A DNA stretch of 64,000 nucleotides from Propionispira raffinosivorans DSM 20765 (GCF_000381065.1 NZ_KB905858.1:27702-91701), one strand, 5' to 3'. Counted from the stretch's first letter, positions 16,122 through 25,837 are shown. The notes: generated by a model not told the origin, from the sequence alone. Translations and numbers: made by a program.

Positions 16122-16150
16122 ATTATAATCTTCCCTAAATTAAAAGTCAA
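16122..16150 (-). promoter_or_regulatory. sigma-A promoter upstream of the hut/aconitase-X operon
   Basis: On the minus strand TTGACT (16150-16145), a 17-bp spacer and TATAAT (16127-16122) form a near-consensus sigma-A promoter, starting 27 bases after the regulator stop. The predicted transcript would begin near 16115 and meet the terminator at 16090-16047 before reaching the M20 gene. Confidence 0.65.
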
Positions 16151-16176
16151 CTAGAAAATTACAAAGTTACAAATAT

Positions 16177-17070
16177 TCATTTAAAATAAACTTCATTTTC
16201 TCGTTCGATTTGTTCAATCTGTTCCATCCTTTGATCTAATTCTGGCATTTGCTTGGCTGCATCACGTAATAACAAATTAAAAAAAGCAATTGGTGTACTA
16301 TAAATATCAAAAATAGACGAAGTTGTTGCTGGTACAAATACCGTAGATTCACAAAAATTCATTGCAGGTGAAAAATGATTATCCGTAACGCCCGCAATAT
16401 GGAAACCCTTTTCTTTTAATGAACTGCATTTTTGTACAAGTATTTTAGGATAACGAGGAAACATTACCGTAACTATATTTACATCCTCCGGATTACACAA
16501 TTCAAGAGTGTCCCACATTGGCGAATTAGGACTTAACTGAAAAACATTGGATCGCATTTTATTCAAAATATAACCAACATATGGCAAAATAGTAGCTGAC
16601 ATTCTTGCAGAAAGCAAAATCAACTGTTTATCGGAAATAATCATATTTATAAGATTTTCATAAGCTTTCCCTTGCATAATATTAATCAGTTCATCCATAT
16701 TCGCCAATTCAATGTCAAGAATATCCCGCAATGGATTGTCTTGCTTTTTATGTTGTTTGCTATACTGCAACCGTTGTGGAGCTGTCAATTTCTCACTTAC
16801 AATATTCTGCAAAGTTCTCAAAAAATCATTATAGCCCCGATATCCTAAAGCAATAAAAAACCTGGATACACTTCCCTGACTAATCCCCAACTGATCTGCC
16901 AATTCATTTGCTGTCATAAAAATTATACGAAGATAATTTTTTTCTATATACACTGCAATCTTTTGATACGTTGGTGACTCTTTTGCTACATGCATCAACA
17001 TACTATTTAATTCTTCAAAGTTCTGGATAAGTTTCGGATCTTTCATATCAGATAGGTCTCCTATTTTCAA
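16177..17070 (-). CDS. RpiR/MurR-family regulator with SIS domain
   Basis: A 297-residue regulator. The N-terminal HTH_6 domain (about residues 20-105) contains TANELADQLGISQGSVSRFFIALGY, and a C-terminal SIS sugar-phosphate-type fold spans about residues 130-270. The SIS part is divergent: the usual G-x-G-x-S ligand loop is replaced by LLSARMSATILPYVGY, so the effector may not be a sugar phosphate. RpiR proteins can repress or activate the operon they precede. It is co-directional with the hut/aconitase-X operon, separated by a promoter, a terminator and a palindrome, and is the obvious controller of that operon. Confidence 0.88.
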   Translation of the reverse strand: MKIGDLSDMKDPKLIQNFEELNSMLMHVAKESPTYQKIAVYIEKNYLRIIFMTANELADQLGISQGSVSRFFIALGYRGYNDFLRTLQNIVSEKLTAPQRLQYSKQHKKQDNPLRDILDIELANMDELINIMQGKAYENLINMIISDKQLILLSARMSATILPYVGYILNKMRSNVFQLSPNSPMWDTLELCNPEDVNIVTVMFPRYPKILVQKCSSLKEKGFHIAGVTDNHFSPAMNFCESTVFVPATTSSIFDIYSTPIAFFNLLLRDAAKQMPELDQRMEQIEQIERENEVYFK

Positions 17071-17273
17071 TTATATTGTAATACACGTCATTTTTCTTAT
17101 TATATAATACATCGTAGTAAATTAACACATATTCTATTTATTTTCTTCCGGCACACCAATAACAACTTATGCTAAAAATAATCACAGCCAATGAATATTC
17201 TCTAGATCAAGATAGCAAGAAATAATACTAAACTACGTTTCATCAACCCGTGTAGTAAAGCATCTAAAAAAAA

Positions 17274-17852
17274 TTAACACCCTTGAATTTTTTTCAATAA
17301 CCAAGCCATATTTTCGCCGATATTTTTCATATTATTCATACCTTCCTGATCTTGTTCCACTTCACCGATCTCATTGCCATAGACCATATTCCAATAGGTT
17401 GAACCAACGAGGAACATTTCTTTACTATGCAAAAAATGATTTAACGTATCAGCCGCACTTATTGCCCCGCCTCGACGAGCAGCGATTACGGTAGCACCAA
17501 CCTTATGTTTTAATAAACCTTTATTCGCTGCTAATACGATACTAGCTCGATCAATAAGCGCTTTGATCTGTGAAGTCACCCCTGCAGAATATACAGGTGA
17601 ACCCAGAATAATCCCATCTGCCTTAATCATTTTCCCCAAACAATCATTAAAATCATCATTTTTGATAACGCATTGCTGATTTTGATTTTTCATACAGGCT
17701 TTACAGGCTATGCAGCCTTTAAGGTTTTTCCCAGATAAGGAAATCAATTCTGTTTCAATCCCCTGCTGATTGAGCTCTTTAAATACGGTTTGAATTAATA
17801 TCGCTGTGTTCCCCTCTTTACGAGGGCTTCCATTTATACCAATAACTTTCAT
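17274..17852 (-). CDS. NAD(P)H-dependent FMN reductase / iron-sulfur flavoprotein-like
   Basis: A 192-residue flavodoxin-fold protein. The phosphate-binding loop is GINGSPRKEGNTAIL near the start and the second FMN contact is LGSPVYSAGVTSQIKALIDR. A cysteine cluster GCIACKACMKNQNQQC (about residues 47-62) matches the compact motif of archaeal-type iron-sulfur flavoproteins, so it may carry a 4Fe-4S cluster and pass single electrons. It lies 87 bases downstream of the MATE exporter on the same strand. The two may be co-transcribed; no functional link is evident. Confidence 0.88.
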   Translation of the reverse strand: MKVIGINGSPRKEGNTAILIQTVFKELNQQGIETELISLSGKNLKGCIACKACMKNQNQQCVIKNDDFNDCLGKMIKADGIILGSPVYSAGVTSQIKALIDRASIVLAANKGLLKHKVGATVIAARRGGAISAADTLNHFLHSKEMFLVGSTYWNMVYGNEIGEVEQDQEGMNNMKNIGENMAWLLKKIQGC

Positions 17853-17939
17853 TACTTACATCTCCAATTCTGTCAGTCTCTTTTTATAAACTACTTTACC
17901 CGTTATCCACTCTAAAAGTTTGCCTTATTTTGAAACACG

Positions 17940-19298
17940 TTAACAAATATTATGCTTGTACCAAGCTGTTCCAGCCAGTCGTTTTATATAGAAACTACCA
18001 CGGAATAACCAATCAATAAACATACCCATCCATACCCCTTCAATGCCAAAGCCTAATTTTATACCCAATAAATACCCGCCAAAGATTCTGAAAACCCACA
18101 TTCCGATCAATGAAATAATCATTGTATATGTGGCATCTCCAGCCCCTTTTAATCCAGCTGGCAAAACAAAAGATATTGCCCAAACTATCATAAAAGCAGA
18201 ATTCATGATCAATAAATCCAAAACCATTTTTGTAATAACCAAGTCTCTGGTATACAAGAGAACAACCCCCGGATAAAATGGAATACATGTCAAGGCAAAT
18301 ATTGTTAAACAAGCTGTGGCGAGCTTTAGTATGTATATTACGTTTTCCTTTGCTTTAGCAATATTTCTTTTCCCGATAGATTGTGCAACCATTGTAGTAG
18401 CAACTACACCTAATGCATTACCTGGTATATTCAACATTGCCGAAATATAGATTGCAATATAATTAGCGGCAATTGCTTCGGTGCCCAAACTAACAATATA
18501 AATCTGTGTAATAATTTTACCACCGTTAAAAAGCAATGCTTCTATTGCTGCAGGAATACCTACACTAAAAATCTTTTTAATTAAATCCAAATTTGGTCTA
18601 AAATAAAATGGATTTCCTATCTTTAAAAAACCAATACCATATGCATAAAAGGCAATTGCCAGTAATCCACCAATTATGCGTGAAATTCCTATTCCTAATG
18701 CCGCCCCCACGATTCCAAGCCCTGTAATTTCAAAAGAATATTCTTGTGTATGAAATTGTACCCCATATATAAAAGTATAACTCAATAGAATATTCAACAT
18801 ATTCATAATGATATTAATGAACATCGGCAATTTCGTATTTCCTACACCACGAAATATCCCGCAAACAATTAATTCGATGGCAATAAATGGATAGGTAAAT
18901 ATTGTTATTTCCCAAAAAGCAATAGCATTTTCCATAACACGAGGCTCTGCCTCATTGTACAAAAAATATAAGATCGTGTGTTCATAATATCCTATTATTA
19001 TAGTTATAAGTATTGATATAAATGTCCCTATATACAATATCTGCTTGCCACTTTCATTCGACAAATTACGTTCTTTTCTTCCATAAAATTGTGCAACAAG
19101 AACCGTGCCACCTATTGCTAGTCCTGAAAAAGCATATATTATGACTATATTAAAAGAATCAATCATGCCGATTGCAGAAACAACTTCTTTTCCTAAACTA
19201 CTAGCTATAATTGAGTTAAAAAAACCCATTATTAATATACAAAATTGCTCCACCATAACCGGAATAGCTAAATTCATAACATCTTTATGAAATAACAT
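17940..19298 (-). CDS. MATE-family multidrug/cation antiporter
   Basis: A 452-residue integral membrane protein with about twelve hydrophobic segments arranged as two homologous halves, starting MLFHKDVMNLAIPVMVEQFCILIMGFFN, which is typical of the NorM/DinF-type MatE family. Family members export cationic drugs or metabolites using a sodium or proton gradient. The substrate is not predictable. AGGGGAT precedes the ATG. The 293-base interval 19299-19591 upstream holds no other gene. Confidence 0.92.
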   Translation of the reverse strand: MLFHKDVMNLAIPVMVEQFCILIMGFFNSIIASSLGKEVVSAIGMIDSFNIVIIYAFSGLAIGGTVLVAQFYGRKERNLSNESGKQILYIGTFISILITIIIGYYEHTILYFLYNEAEPRVMENAIAFWEITIFTYPFIAIELIVCGIFRGVGNTKLPMFINIIMNMLNILLSYTFIYGVQFHTQEYSFEITGLGIVGAALGIGISRIIGGLLAIAFYAYGIGFLKIGNPFYFRPNLDLIKKIFSVGIPAAIEALLFNGGKIITQIYIVSLGTEAIAANYIAIYISAMLNIPGNALGVVATTMVAQSIGKRNIAKAKENVIYILKLATACLTIFALTCIPFYPGVVLLYTRDLVITKMVLDLLIMNSAFMIVWAISFVLPAGLKGAGDATYTMIISLIGMWVFRIFGGYLLGIKLGFGIEGVWMGMFIDWLFRGSFYIKRLAGTAWYKHNIC

Positions 19299-19591
19299 TT
19301 TATATAATATCCCCTATAATTTTCTAGCCTCAATCTGAGCGTTTTAAGACTAACAAATCCATACGATAAGAGTTTCAACGAATCATTCATCGATATTCTC
19401 AGGATTTCCTTACGTACTTATACAGCTCTTTTTGATAAAAGCCTTCTCATATCATATCACCTGTACTACTATTTTTCCATATTTAGGTATTCACAATATT
19501 TGCATTTTTAACATCAAACAAGTTGCAATATGATCTTTTACATGATAAAATCCAAAAGAATGTACTTAAAACGATGAATGGAGCTGTAGTC

Positions 19592-20167
19592 ATGAAAAAA
19601 ATCTTATTATTCCTACTATTATTCTTACTATCAACAACAACGGTATTTGCAGAATCAACACCAACAGTAACTCAGAAAAACTACACTGTTGCAATTATTC
19701 CATATCTAAATACTACCGAAGAAACAAAAGATTTCGTAAAAGACGTTGTTCAATCCAAATATGCGGAAGAATTTACAACAAAGAGCTTCAATATTGTCGC
19801 TGACGTAGATGTACAAAAAGCCTTACATACCGCTGGTTATGATGCCTCTAATATGGAATTACCAGAAAAAGATGTATTTGCCGCAGTAGCCAAAGAAACA
19901 AAAGCTGATTATGTTGTTGCGATGGAAATAACAAATTTAATAAGCACTAGACATATGAGTTTCTTTTCCACAAAGGTAGAAACAAAAGCTAAACTAAAAT
20001 ACAAGTTTTATAATACAAGCCAAGATAAACTCACTGCCTTCCAAACAACTGGAGATTCAGAAAATGTCGCCACACTCGTTGGAAATGTTGGATATAAAGC
20101 ACCAATAACCACTGCATTGAATAAAGCTATGGATTCAGGATATGATAAAATCGTTAGTAATTTTTAA
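19592..20167 (+). CDS. small secreted protein of unknown function
   Basis: A 191-residue product. A signal peptide (MKKILLFLLLFLLSTTTVFA, cleavage after VFA) precedes a mature domain beginning ESTPTVTQKNYTVAIIPYLN. The alternation of VAIIPY, FNIVADVDVQKAL and ADYVVAMEIT resembles the TolB-N/CsgG-like folds that detect or organise envelope components, but I cannot name a family. GGAG lies eight bases before the ATG at 19592; longer starts lack a ribosome site and would bury the signal peptide. A strong terminator follows. Confidence 0.75.
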   Translation: MKKILLFLLLFLLSTTTVFAESTPTVTQKNYTVAIIPYLNTTEETKDFVKDVVQSKYAEEFTTKSFNIVADVDVQKALHTAGYDASNMELPEKDVFAAVAKETKADYVVAMEITNLISTRHMSFFSTKVETKAKLKYKFYNTSQDKLTAFQTTGDSENVATLVGNVGYKAPITTALNKAMDSGYDKIVSNF

Positions 20168-20190
20168 AATTGCCTAAATGTATCAACAGT

Positions 20191-20222
20191 AAAAACAGGA
20201 GCTATTCGGTTCCTGTTTTTTT
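20191..20222 (+). terminator. rho-independent terminator after the secreted protein gene
   Basis: Arms AAAAACAGGA (20191-20200) and TCCTGTTTTT (20211-20220) enclose a ten-base loop. The right arm continues as a run of seven T, starting 24 bases after the stop at 20167. Confidence 0.88.
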
Positions 20223-20343
20223 GTCCCGAAAGATGATCACAGGTAAGACATTTTTCAAACCATCAAGTTTCACGAAATAACACACTTTTTTTGAAAACGT
20301 GAGTCACTCTGTGACTTACACCAACACCTGCCGTTTTATCGTC

Positions 20344-20811
20344 TTATAAAATTGGTAAGCACATCTCATGTTCCATTTCCACAAAACCATATTTTTTATA
20401 CAATGGTTTGCCCATAGTTGTTGCTTCAAGCGAAATAAATGTAATATGTCTCGATTTTGCTTCCTTAACAAGGCAATCTAACATTTTTATTGCAATGCCT
20501 TGTTTACGATATTGGGGTACAGTATACATATTCATAATATAAGCTTTTTCACCACTTGGATTTTCATAAGTAGGCATGACTCTATAAAAGCTCACGCCAC
20601 CGGCTCCTACAAAAAGGGCATTCTTATAAACTAAATATGCAATATGTGTTCCATTTGCTAAGCTGTGTTTATAATACTTATATGATTCTTGTTCTATCAT
20701 GGACATATCAACATCATCATTCAGTTTGTTAGCTGCACGTAATACTTGAATTCTTGTTTTTATGAGTGTATCAATATCATCTATACTTGCTGTTTGGTAT
20801 CGCAAATTCAA
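20344..20811 (-). CDS. GNAT-family N-acetyltransferase
   Basis: A 155-residue single-domain acyltransferase. The acetyl-CoA pyrophosphate loop is PQYRKQGIAIKML (motif A) after the strand AYIMNMYTV, and the C-terminal PLYKKYGFVEMEHEMCL is the usual motif B end. Substrate unknown. It stands alone between a terminator on one side and a LysR gene on the other, and may be a housekeeping protein or small-molecule acetyltransferase. Confidence 0.88.
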   Translation of the reverse strand: MNLRYQTASIDDIDTLIKTRIQVLRAANKLNDDVDMSMIEQESYKYYKHSLANGTHIAYLVYKNALFVGAGGVSFYRVMPTYENPSGEKAYIMNMYTVPQYRKQGIAIKMLDCLVKEAKSRHITFISLEATTMGKPLYKKYGFVEMEHEMCLPIL

Positions 20812-20977
20812 AAATCCACCCTTTCTCTACTTTAGAAATTAAGAAAATTTACATTTTTTTAATTTACACAAAGATAATCAATAATCTTATAATTATAAAA
20901 CTTTCGTTCTATAATTTCAACGCAAAACAACATACTGCTATTCAGCTAATGAATTTTGTTTTTGACGAGAATCTTTT

Positions 20978-21850
20978 TTACATAAAATTTTCTTTGATAA
21001 ATTTGATGAGAATTCGTTCATCAGTGTAAATCTGCCGACCTTTTTTCATTACAATGCCCGCCTCAAGATACAGCGGCTCTTTTACTGATATCGATATAAT
21101 ATCATCATCTGGCAAAATTGCATGCCGCATCAAAAAAGACGAGGCAATTTTTTGCCTTACAAGATTTCTCACTGTATGCAAATAAGGTGAATAATGTATC
21201 ACATTCGGTTTAAAACCTTGCTTCGTAAATACCTGATGGACTAAATGCGTGAGATTGAATGTACCATCCAGCAGAACCAAAACTTCATCTTTTATATCCT
21301 CTATGGTAATAAACGGTCGCTGAGCAAAATATGAACTCTTGAAGGTACAAAAACAGCATTCTGCCACACCAAGTTTTCGATAAGTAAAGCTTTCGTCACA
21401 ATCCTCGGTATAATTCATAAGTGCTAAATCCAGTTTCTCATCCTTTAACATACGCAGAGAATTCACTGGACCAGTTTCAATAATTTCCACTACAATTTCC
21501 GGGTATTTTTCTCGAAATTTCCCTAATAATAGTGGTGTAATATGCATACCAATTTGTGGAGGTACTGCCACACGGATATGATTTCGCCTATGCGTCATAT
21601 CATTGATTTCATGTTCCAAATGATCTATTTCTTCTAATATAGGACGAATCCTCGCCAACAAAATATTTCCATCTCTTGAAATAAGAATCTTTTTACCATT
21701 ACGTCGAAAGAGATTTAGCCCTGTTTCTGCTTCAAGTGTCTGCATCGCTACGCTAACCGTTGGCTGTGATACATGCAGAGTTTCTGCAGCTTTTGTGATA
21801 TTTTGCCAACGGCAGACCTCATAAAAGTACCGCATTTGAATAACATTCAT
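20978..21850 (-). CDS. LysR-family transcriptional regulator
   Basis: A 290-residue regulator with an N-terminal LysR HTH (MNVIQMRYFYEVCRWQNITKAAETLHVSQPTVSVAMQTLE) and a C-terminal two-lobed effector domain. It is divergent from a 63-residue gene, with a perfect 49-base palindrome in the shared 168-base region, so it probably controls itself and that gene. No metabolic gene lies nearby to suggest the effector. Confidence 0.92.
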   Translation of the reverse strand: MNVIQMRYFYEVCRWQNITKAAETLHVSQPTVSVAMQTLEAETGLNLFRRNGKKILISRDGNILLARIRPILEEIDHLEHEINDMTHRRNHIRVAVPPQIGMHITPLLLGKFREKYPEIVVEIIETGPVNSLRMLKDEKLDLALMNYTEDCDESFTYRKLGVAECCFCTFKSSYFAQRPFITIEDIKDEVLVLLDGTFNLTHLVHQVFTKQGFKPNVIHYSPYLHTVRNLVRQKIASSFLMRHAILPDDDIISISVKEPLYLEAGIVMKKGRQIYTDERILIKFIKENFM

Positions 21851-21890
21851 AACGTATTTCCGCCTCCATCTACAAAGATTCCAACGGTTT

Positions 21891-21939
21891 AATTATAGCA
21901 TATCTATATAGTTTTTAACTATATAGATATGCTATAATT
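21891..21939. promoter_or_regulatory. 49-base palindrome overlapping divergent promoters
   Basis: Two perfect 23-bp arms (21891-21913 and 21917-21939; core GCATATCTATATAGTT) flank a TTT centre. Each outer end carries TATAAT on its outward-facing strand (21933-21938 plus; 21898-21893 minus). The dyad therefore overlaps both candidate -10 boxes of lysR and the small gene at 22019, which is a natural layout for a LysR repressor or autoregulatory site. Confidence 0.65.
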
Positions 21940-22018
21940 GTATTTCCCTTTTCCATCAATTTTGTTAATAATAAAAGAAAGAATCTTTTTAACTATAAGC
22001 AGAAAGAGGGTATCCATC

Positions 22019-22210
22019 ATGACTCATACAGTCAGAATATATAATATAGTACCAAAAATTTTTGACAAACTTGATACGTATCGCAACAAAAAAATGCAGC
22101 AAGCCAAAGAATGTTGTCACCAATACGAAAAAGGCCATAAACCCTATCCTGATCTAAAAAACGAGGATATTGTTTCTTTCAACGCAAAATTCTTTGACGA
22201 TCTCAGTTGA
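22019..22210 (+). CDS. 63-residue protein of unknown function
   Basis: A small soluble, charged protein starting MTHTVRIYNIVPKIFDKLD, with a Cys-Cys-His cluster (KECCHQYEKGH) in the middle that could bind metal. The ATG at 22019 has AGAGGG eight bases upstream; the longer frame start has no ribosome site. It is divergent from lysR and ends in a strong terminator, so it is a genuine transcription unit. No family recognised. Confidence 0.65.
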   Translation: MTHTVRIYNIVPKIFDKLDTYRNKKMQQAKECCHQYEKGHKPYPDLKNEDIVSFNAKFFDDLS

Positions 22211-22245
22211 GACTGAAACCTAAAACCTTGTAAAAATTGCACGCT

Positions 22246-22285
22246 AAAAAAGTGATTCCTACCAGATACCGGAATCACTTTTTTT
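22246..22285 (+). terminator. terminator after the 63-residue gene, possibly bidirectional
   Basis: Perfect 14-bp arms (AAAAAAGTGATTCC at 22246-22259, GGAATCACTTTTTT at 22271-22284) and an 11-base loop, with T-runs in both directions. It could also end the minus-strand gene at 22324-22992. Confidence 0.88.
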
Positions 22286-22323
22286 CATATGTTAATAAAT
22301 TAAATGTTTGAGTGTCTGCAAGA

Positions 22324-22992
22324 TCAAATCTGATTCGTGACAAACGGAATTTCTCCACCTGATCCAACTTTTGGAATAGTAATGTTTGGTTTTTTATAAA
22401 CGCATACCAATGTATTGTTTTCATAGACAAAATAGCCAACTGGTCCAGACAGACAATCTTTAGGAATTAAGTACTGCTGTCCCCCGCCAATTCCATACGT
22501 TATATTTGCCTTACACTGTCCACCAGCAACTTCAATGAAATTGACTGATTCCGGTAACTTGATTTGATAAGCGGCAATAATCTGCCGATCACCCCATTCA
22601 TTGTTTTTAAATACCTGTAATTTTTCGGCAAGCTCTCTAGCAGAATGTGCAGCCTGAAGCGTTTCTTGATTCGTATAAAAATCACTAGCACCGCCTGCAG
22701 TATAAAGAGCATAAACAAAATCCCCCTTCTTCAATTTAACTAATGCATAGTCATCTTGCTTATAGTTTTTGACTTGGTTTGATTTCGCTATATCGACAAT
22801 GGTAGCAGTCTGATACGTGTATTCACCATTTGGATCTGAGTTATACACTGCATTTGCCGCAGTAATTGTACTACTGGAAAATACAAATAATAATGTTGCG
22901 AAAATAATTGATTGCAAACGTTTAGCTTTATCAACACTAATAATTCTAAACCAAGCCAGCCTTGCCCGTTGTGTTATTTTTGTAGTTGTCAT
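22324..22992 (-). CDS. secreted or membrane-anchored protein of unknown function
   Basis: A 222-residue product. After a basic N-terminus a hydrophobic stretch (LQSIIFATLLFVFSSSTITA, ending in ANA) is a likely signal peptide or anchor. The mature part starts VYNSDPNGEYTYQTATIVDI and contains GGASDFYTNQET and GGQCKANITYGIGGGQQYL. Two cysteines could pair. No family recognised. GGAGG lies seven bases before the ATG at 22992, so longer starts are rejected. It is convergent with the 63-residue gene and shares its terminator. Confidence 0.6.
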   Translation of the reverse strand: MTTTKITQRARLAWFRIISVDKAKRLQSIIFATLLFVFSSSTITAANAVYNSDPNGEYTYQTATIVDIAKSNQVKNYKQDDYALVKLKKGDFVYALYTAGGASDFYTNQETLQAAHSARELAEKLQVFKNNEWGDRQIIAAYQIKLPESVNFIEVAGGQCKANITYGIGGGQQYLIPKDCLSGPVGYFVYENNTLVCVYKKPNITIPKVGSGGEIPFVTNQI

Positions 22993-23230
22993 TTTCATTC
23001 CTCCATTATTATAAATATATATATTTATAGAATACAGTTTACAGGGATCGACCGCAAGCCGCAAATTACTGTTACGACAGTAGCTTCGTCGATTTTTGCT
23101 GTTAAATTATACTTTGCCCTTTTCCATTCCTCCATAATATAACATTGTAATTAAAAACATAGTTTGGCACGAATATATTCATAACAGTTGTTTCTATTCA
23201 TTATGTTAACTTTTTTATAATAAAAAATAT

Positions 23231-23284
23231 AAAAAAAGCACACAAATGTTGAAAAATATTTCCATCAAAATTTGTGTGCTTTTA
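23231..23284 (-). terminator. terminator of the alpha-galactosidase gene
   Basis: Arms around AAAAGCACACAAA (left, near 23234-23246) and TTTGTGTGCTTTT (23271-23283) close a long loop. On the minus strand the stem is followed by a run of seven T. It lies about 32 bases after the stop of the gene at 23316-25577. The rest of the 22993-23315 interval holds only the upstream region of the secreted-protein gene. Confidence 0.8.
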
Positions 23285-23315
23285 TTATATTTATACTATC
23301 AGAAGATACTTTTAT

Positions 23316-25577
23316 TTATTGTATTTTTTTCAGATGCCAAATAAATGCTGCATAATCTCCGTTGATTATTGGTGAAACCATTCCGGCAAATAGTTTGTCT
23401 CTTCCACCTGATCCATCAATATTCACATTACCAGAAACTGTATCTGGTACATTAAGCCCTACATACATGAGTTCGTCACCACCATATATGGTATCAGTCA
23501 GCCGATCTTGATATTGTCCGTTTGGATCAAGTCCTACAATACACAGACTAGTGAAATTAGGATTAGGCTCAGCACTCTGGCGGAAAAAGCTGACAACTGC
23601 TTCGCTTTTATCTTTAGATACAAAGGTCCAAGCGACTTCATTACCTTCAAATGGACTCTTCAAACGATAAAATTCCCCAAATTGAATAACTTTACGAATT
23701 TCCTTATAAAATGCAACTTGAGCTTTAATTTGTCTCTTTTCTCCATCACTAAGTTTCGTTAAATCGAGCTCATAACCATAATTTCCTCCCATAGCAGCAA
23801 TACCACGTGTAGCAAATGGCGTAACACGCTGTACCTGATGATTTGGAACAGCAGAAACGTGACAGCCCATAGCAATATTAGGATAAACTAAGGACGTGCC
23901 ATACTGAATTTTAAGCCGTTCCATCGCATCCGTATCATCACTAGTCCATGTTTGCGGCATGTAAGCAAGAATACCTGGATCAAAACGTCCGCCACCACCA
24001 GAGCAGCTTTCAAACAAGATATCTGGGAATTTTGCCGTAATCGTATCCATAATATAGTAAAGACCGAGCATATATCGATGAGCCGTTTCGCGTTGTCTCT
24101 GTGGGGGAAGTTTAGCTGAACCGATTTCCGTCATATTACGATTCATATCCCATTTCACATACTCAATATTGGCACTTTTTAATACATCACTAACAACTTT
24201 AATTATATAATCACACACGTCTTTCTGGGTGAGATCTAATATAAGCTGACGACGAGCTTGTGAACGGTTACGTCCATCAATATGCAAACACCAATCTGGA
24301 TGCATTGTATATAATTTACTAATCGGACAAACCATTTCAGGCTCAAACCATATGCCGAATTTGAGTCCCATGTCATTAATCTCATCAACAAGCTTCTTTA
24401 ACCCGCCGCTGAGTTTATTTTCATTAACAAACCAATCCCCCAGCGAACAAGTATCGCTGTCACGTTCACCGAACCAGCCATCATCTAAGACAAATAATTC
24501 AATGCCGAAAGTACTCGCCTGTTTCGCAATGGCTTTTATTTTGGTTTCATTAAAATCAAAATAAGTAGCTTCCCAGTTGTTTATTAGAATAGGCCGTTCT
24601 TTATCTCGCCAGGTACCACGCATCAAACGTTTGCTATAAAAGTTTTGAAAAACATGGGACATTCCTGTCAAACCTTTGTCCGAATAAACAAGAATTGCTT
24701 CTGGAGACTGGAACTCTTCACCTGATTCTAATAACCAAGCAAAATCAAATGGATTCATACCAATCTGCATTCTACTATTACCATACATGTCAACTTCTGT
24801 ATTCGCTAAAAAATTGCCACTGTAGACCAGACTCATAGCATAAACCTCGCCGCTCTGTTCTGTCGTTTCTGGTCTGATCAATGCCAAAAATGGATTTTGC
24901 GCATGGCTGCTAGCACCTCTGCGACTTTCAATGCATTGTCCACCGCTGCGTAAAGGCGTACGGATGATATGGCGTTCTCTAGCCCAAGATCCAGAAAGTT
25001 GAATCATTTCAAATTTGTTTTCCTTAAAATCAACATTTGCACTCAGCACACGTTGTATTTTAATAGTATCCGTACTTTTATTAACAATTTTGACAGAACG
25101 AGCAATCGTATCATAACCATCAAAAACAGAAAAAGATAGTATTACTTCTACCGATTTAGCTGTATCGCACAAAATAATTTCTAAAGTCTGTGCTTCACTG
25201 TCATTTTCTACATACGTAGCAGGCAACCCCAGAAGCTTTTGTTTACCTGAAATAATTTTATGCGAAACATAACGAAAATCAGTAGCCGAAGTGCCATCTG
25301 CATATTCAAGTTCTACAGCAGGCGCACGCAAATCTGTAGATCCATATCCAGGATATTCCTGCGGTAAAGATTCCAAATGAAATTTCTCCACATTATCTGT
25401 ATTAGCTAAAAAACTGCCCCAATCCTTCAGTCTAACAATATAGTCCAAATTATCAGCTCTAAGCTGGTGTCCCCAGTAGAGATGCAAAAGATGCCCTCTA
25501 TCTAAGACTTTCATAATATAACTACTTTTGTTGCTTTTTAAATGAAAGGTTTTACTTTTCTCATCAAAAATAATCAA
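23316..25577 (-). CDS. alpha-galactosidase, GH36
   Basis: A 753-residue cytoplasmic glycoside hydrolase of the AgaN/RafA type that cleaves alpha-1,6-galactosides such as melibiose and raffinose. Family landmarks are LDDGWFGERDSDTCSLGDW, IWFEPEMV, the nucleophile Asp in YVKWDMNR, SCSGGGGRFDPGIL and the acid/base Asp in WTSDDTDAMERL. There is no signal peptide. It is divergent from an AraC regulator resembling raffinose/melibiose activators. No dedicated transporter is seen next to it. Confidence 0.95.
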   Translation of the reverse strand: MIIFDEKSKTFHLKSNKSSYIMKVLDRGHLLHLYWGHQLRADNLDYIVRLKDWGSFLANTDNVEKFHLESLPQEYPGYGSTDLRAPAVELEYADGTSATDFRYVSHKIISGKQKLLGLPATYVENDSEAQTLEIILCDTAKSVEVILSFSVFDGYDTIARSVKIVNKSTDTIKIQRVLSANVDFKENKFEMIQLSGSWARERHIIRTPLRSGGQCIESRRGASSHAQNPFLALIRPETTEQSGEVYAMSLVYSGNFLANTEVDMYGNSRMQIGMNPFDFAWLLESGEEFQSPEAILVYSDKGLTGMSHVFQNFYSKRLMRGTWRDKERPILINNWEATYFDFNETKIKAIAKQASTFGIELFVLDDGWFGERDSDTCSLGDWFVNENKLSGGLKKLVDEINDMGLKFGIWFEPEMVCPISKLYTMHPDWCLHIDGRNRSQARRQLILDLTQKDVCDYIIKVVSDVLKSANIEYVKWDMNRNMTEIGSAKLPPQRQRETAHRYMLGLYYIMDTITAKFPDILFESCSGGGGRFDPGILAYMPQTWTSDDTDAMERLKIQYGTSLVYPNIAMGCHVSAVPNHQVQRVTPFATRGIAAMGGNYGYELDLTKLSDGEKRQIKAQVAFYKEIRKVIQFGEFYRLKSPFEGNEVAWTFVSKDKSEAVVSFFRQSAEPNPNFTSLCIVGLDPNGQYQDRLTDTIYGGDELMYVGLNVPDTVSGNVNIDGSGGRDKLFAGMVSPIINGDYAAFIWHLKKIQ

Positions 25578-25723
25578 TTCAATTTCTCCTCACAAACCGT
25601 ATTGAAAGCAACCTATGCATCTACGGTAATAATAATTTTCCATTTCAAGAGCTTTAAGAAGATCTCTGGCGCATGCCCGTATCCTATTACAAGTCCATTC
25701 TCTTTTCTTGTGAATGATACTCT

Positions 25724-25748
25724 ATCTAGTATATAATGTATGCTAGAT
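25724..25748. promoter_or_regulatory. imperfect palindrome in the alpha-galactosidase/araC divergent region
   Basis: ATCTAGTATA (25724-25733) and TATGCTAGAT (25739-25748) pair at nine of ten positions around a five-base centre. A TATAAT on the plus strand overlaps it (25732-25737), with a weak -35 (TTGTGA) 18 bases upstream that could serve the AraC gene. A regulatory role is inferred from position. Confidence 0.4.
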
Positions 25749-25837
25749 GTATTTCTATGCTGATTGTTTCAAAAAATTGTCTTTATGTTGTATATCCTAT
25801 CTAAAATCTATATTATGATTATGAAAGGATCTTTTAT

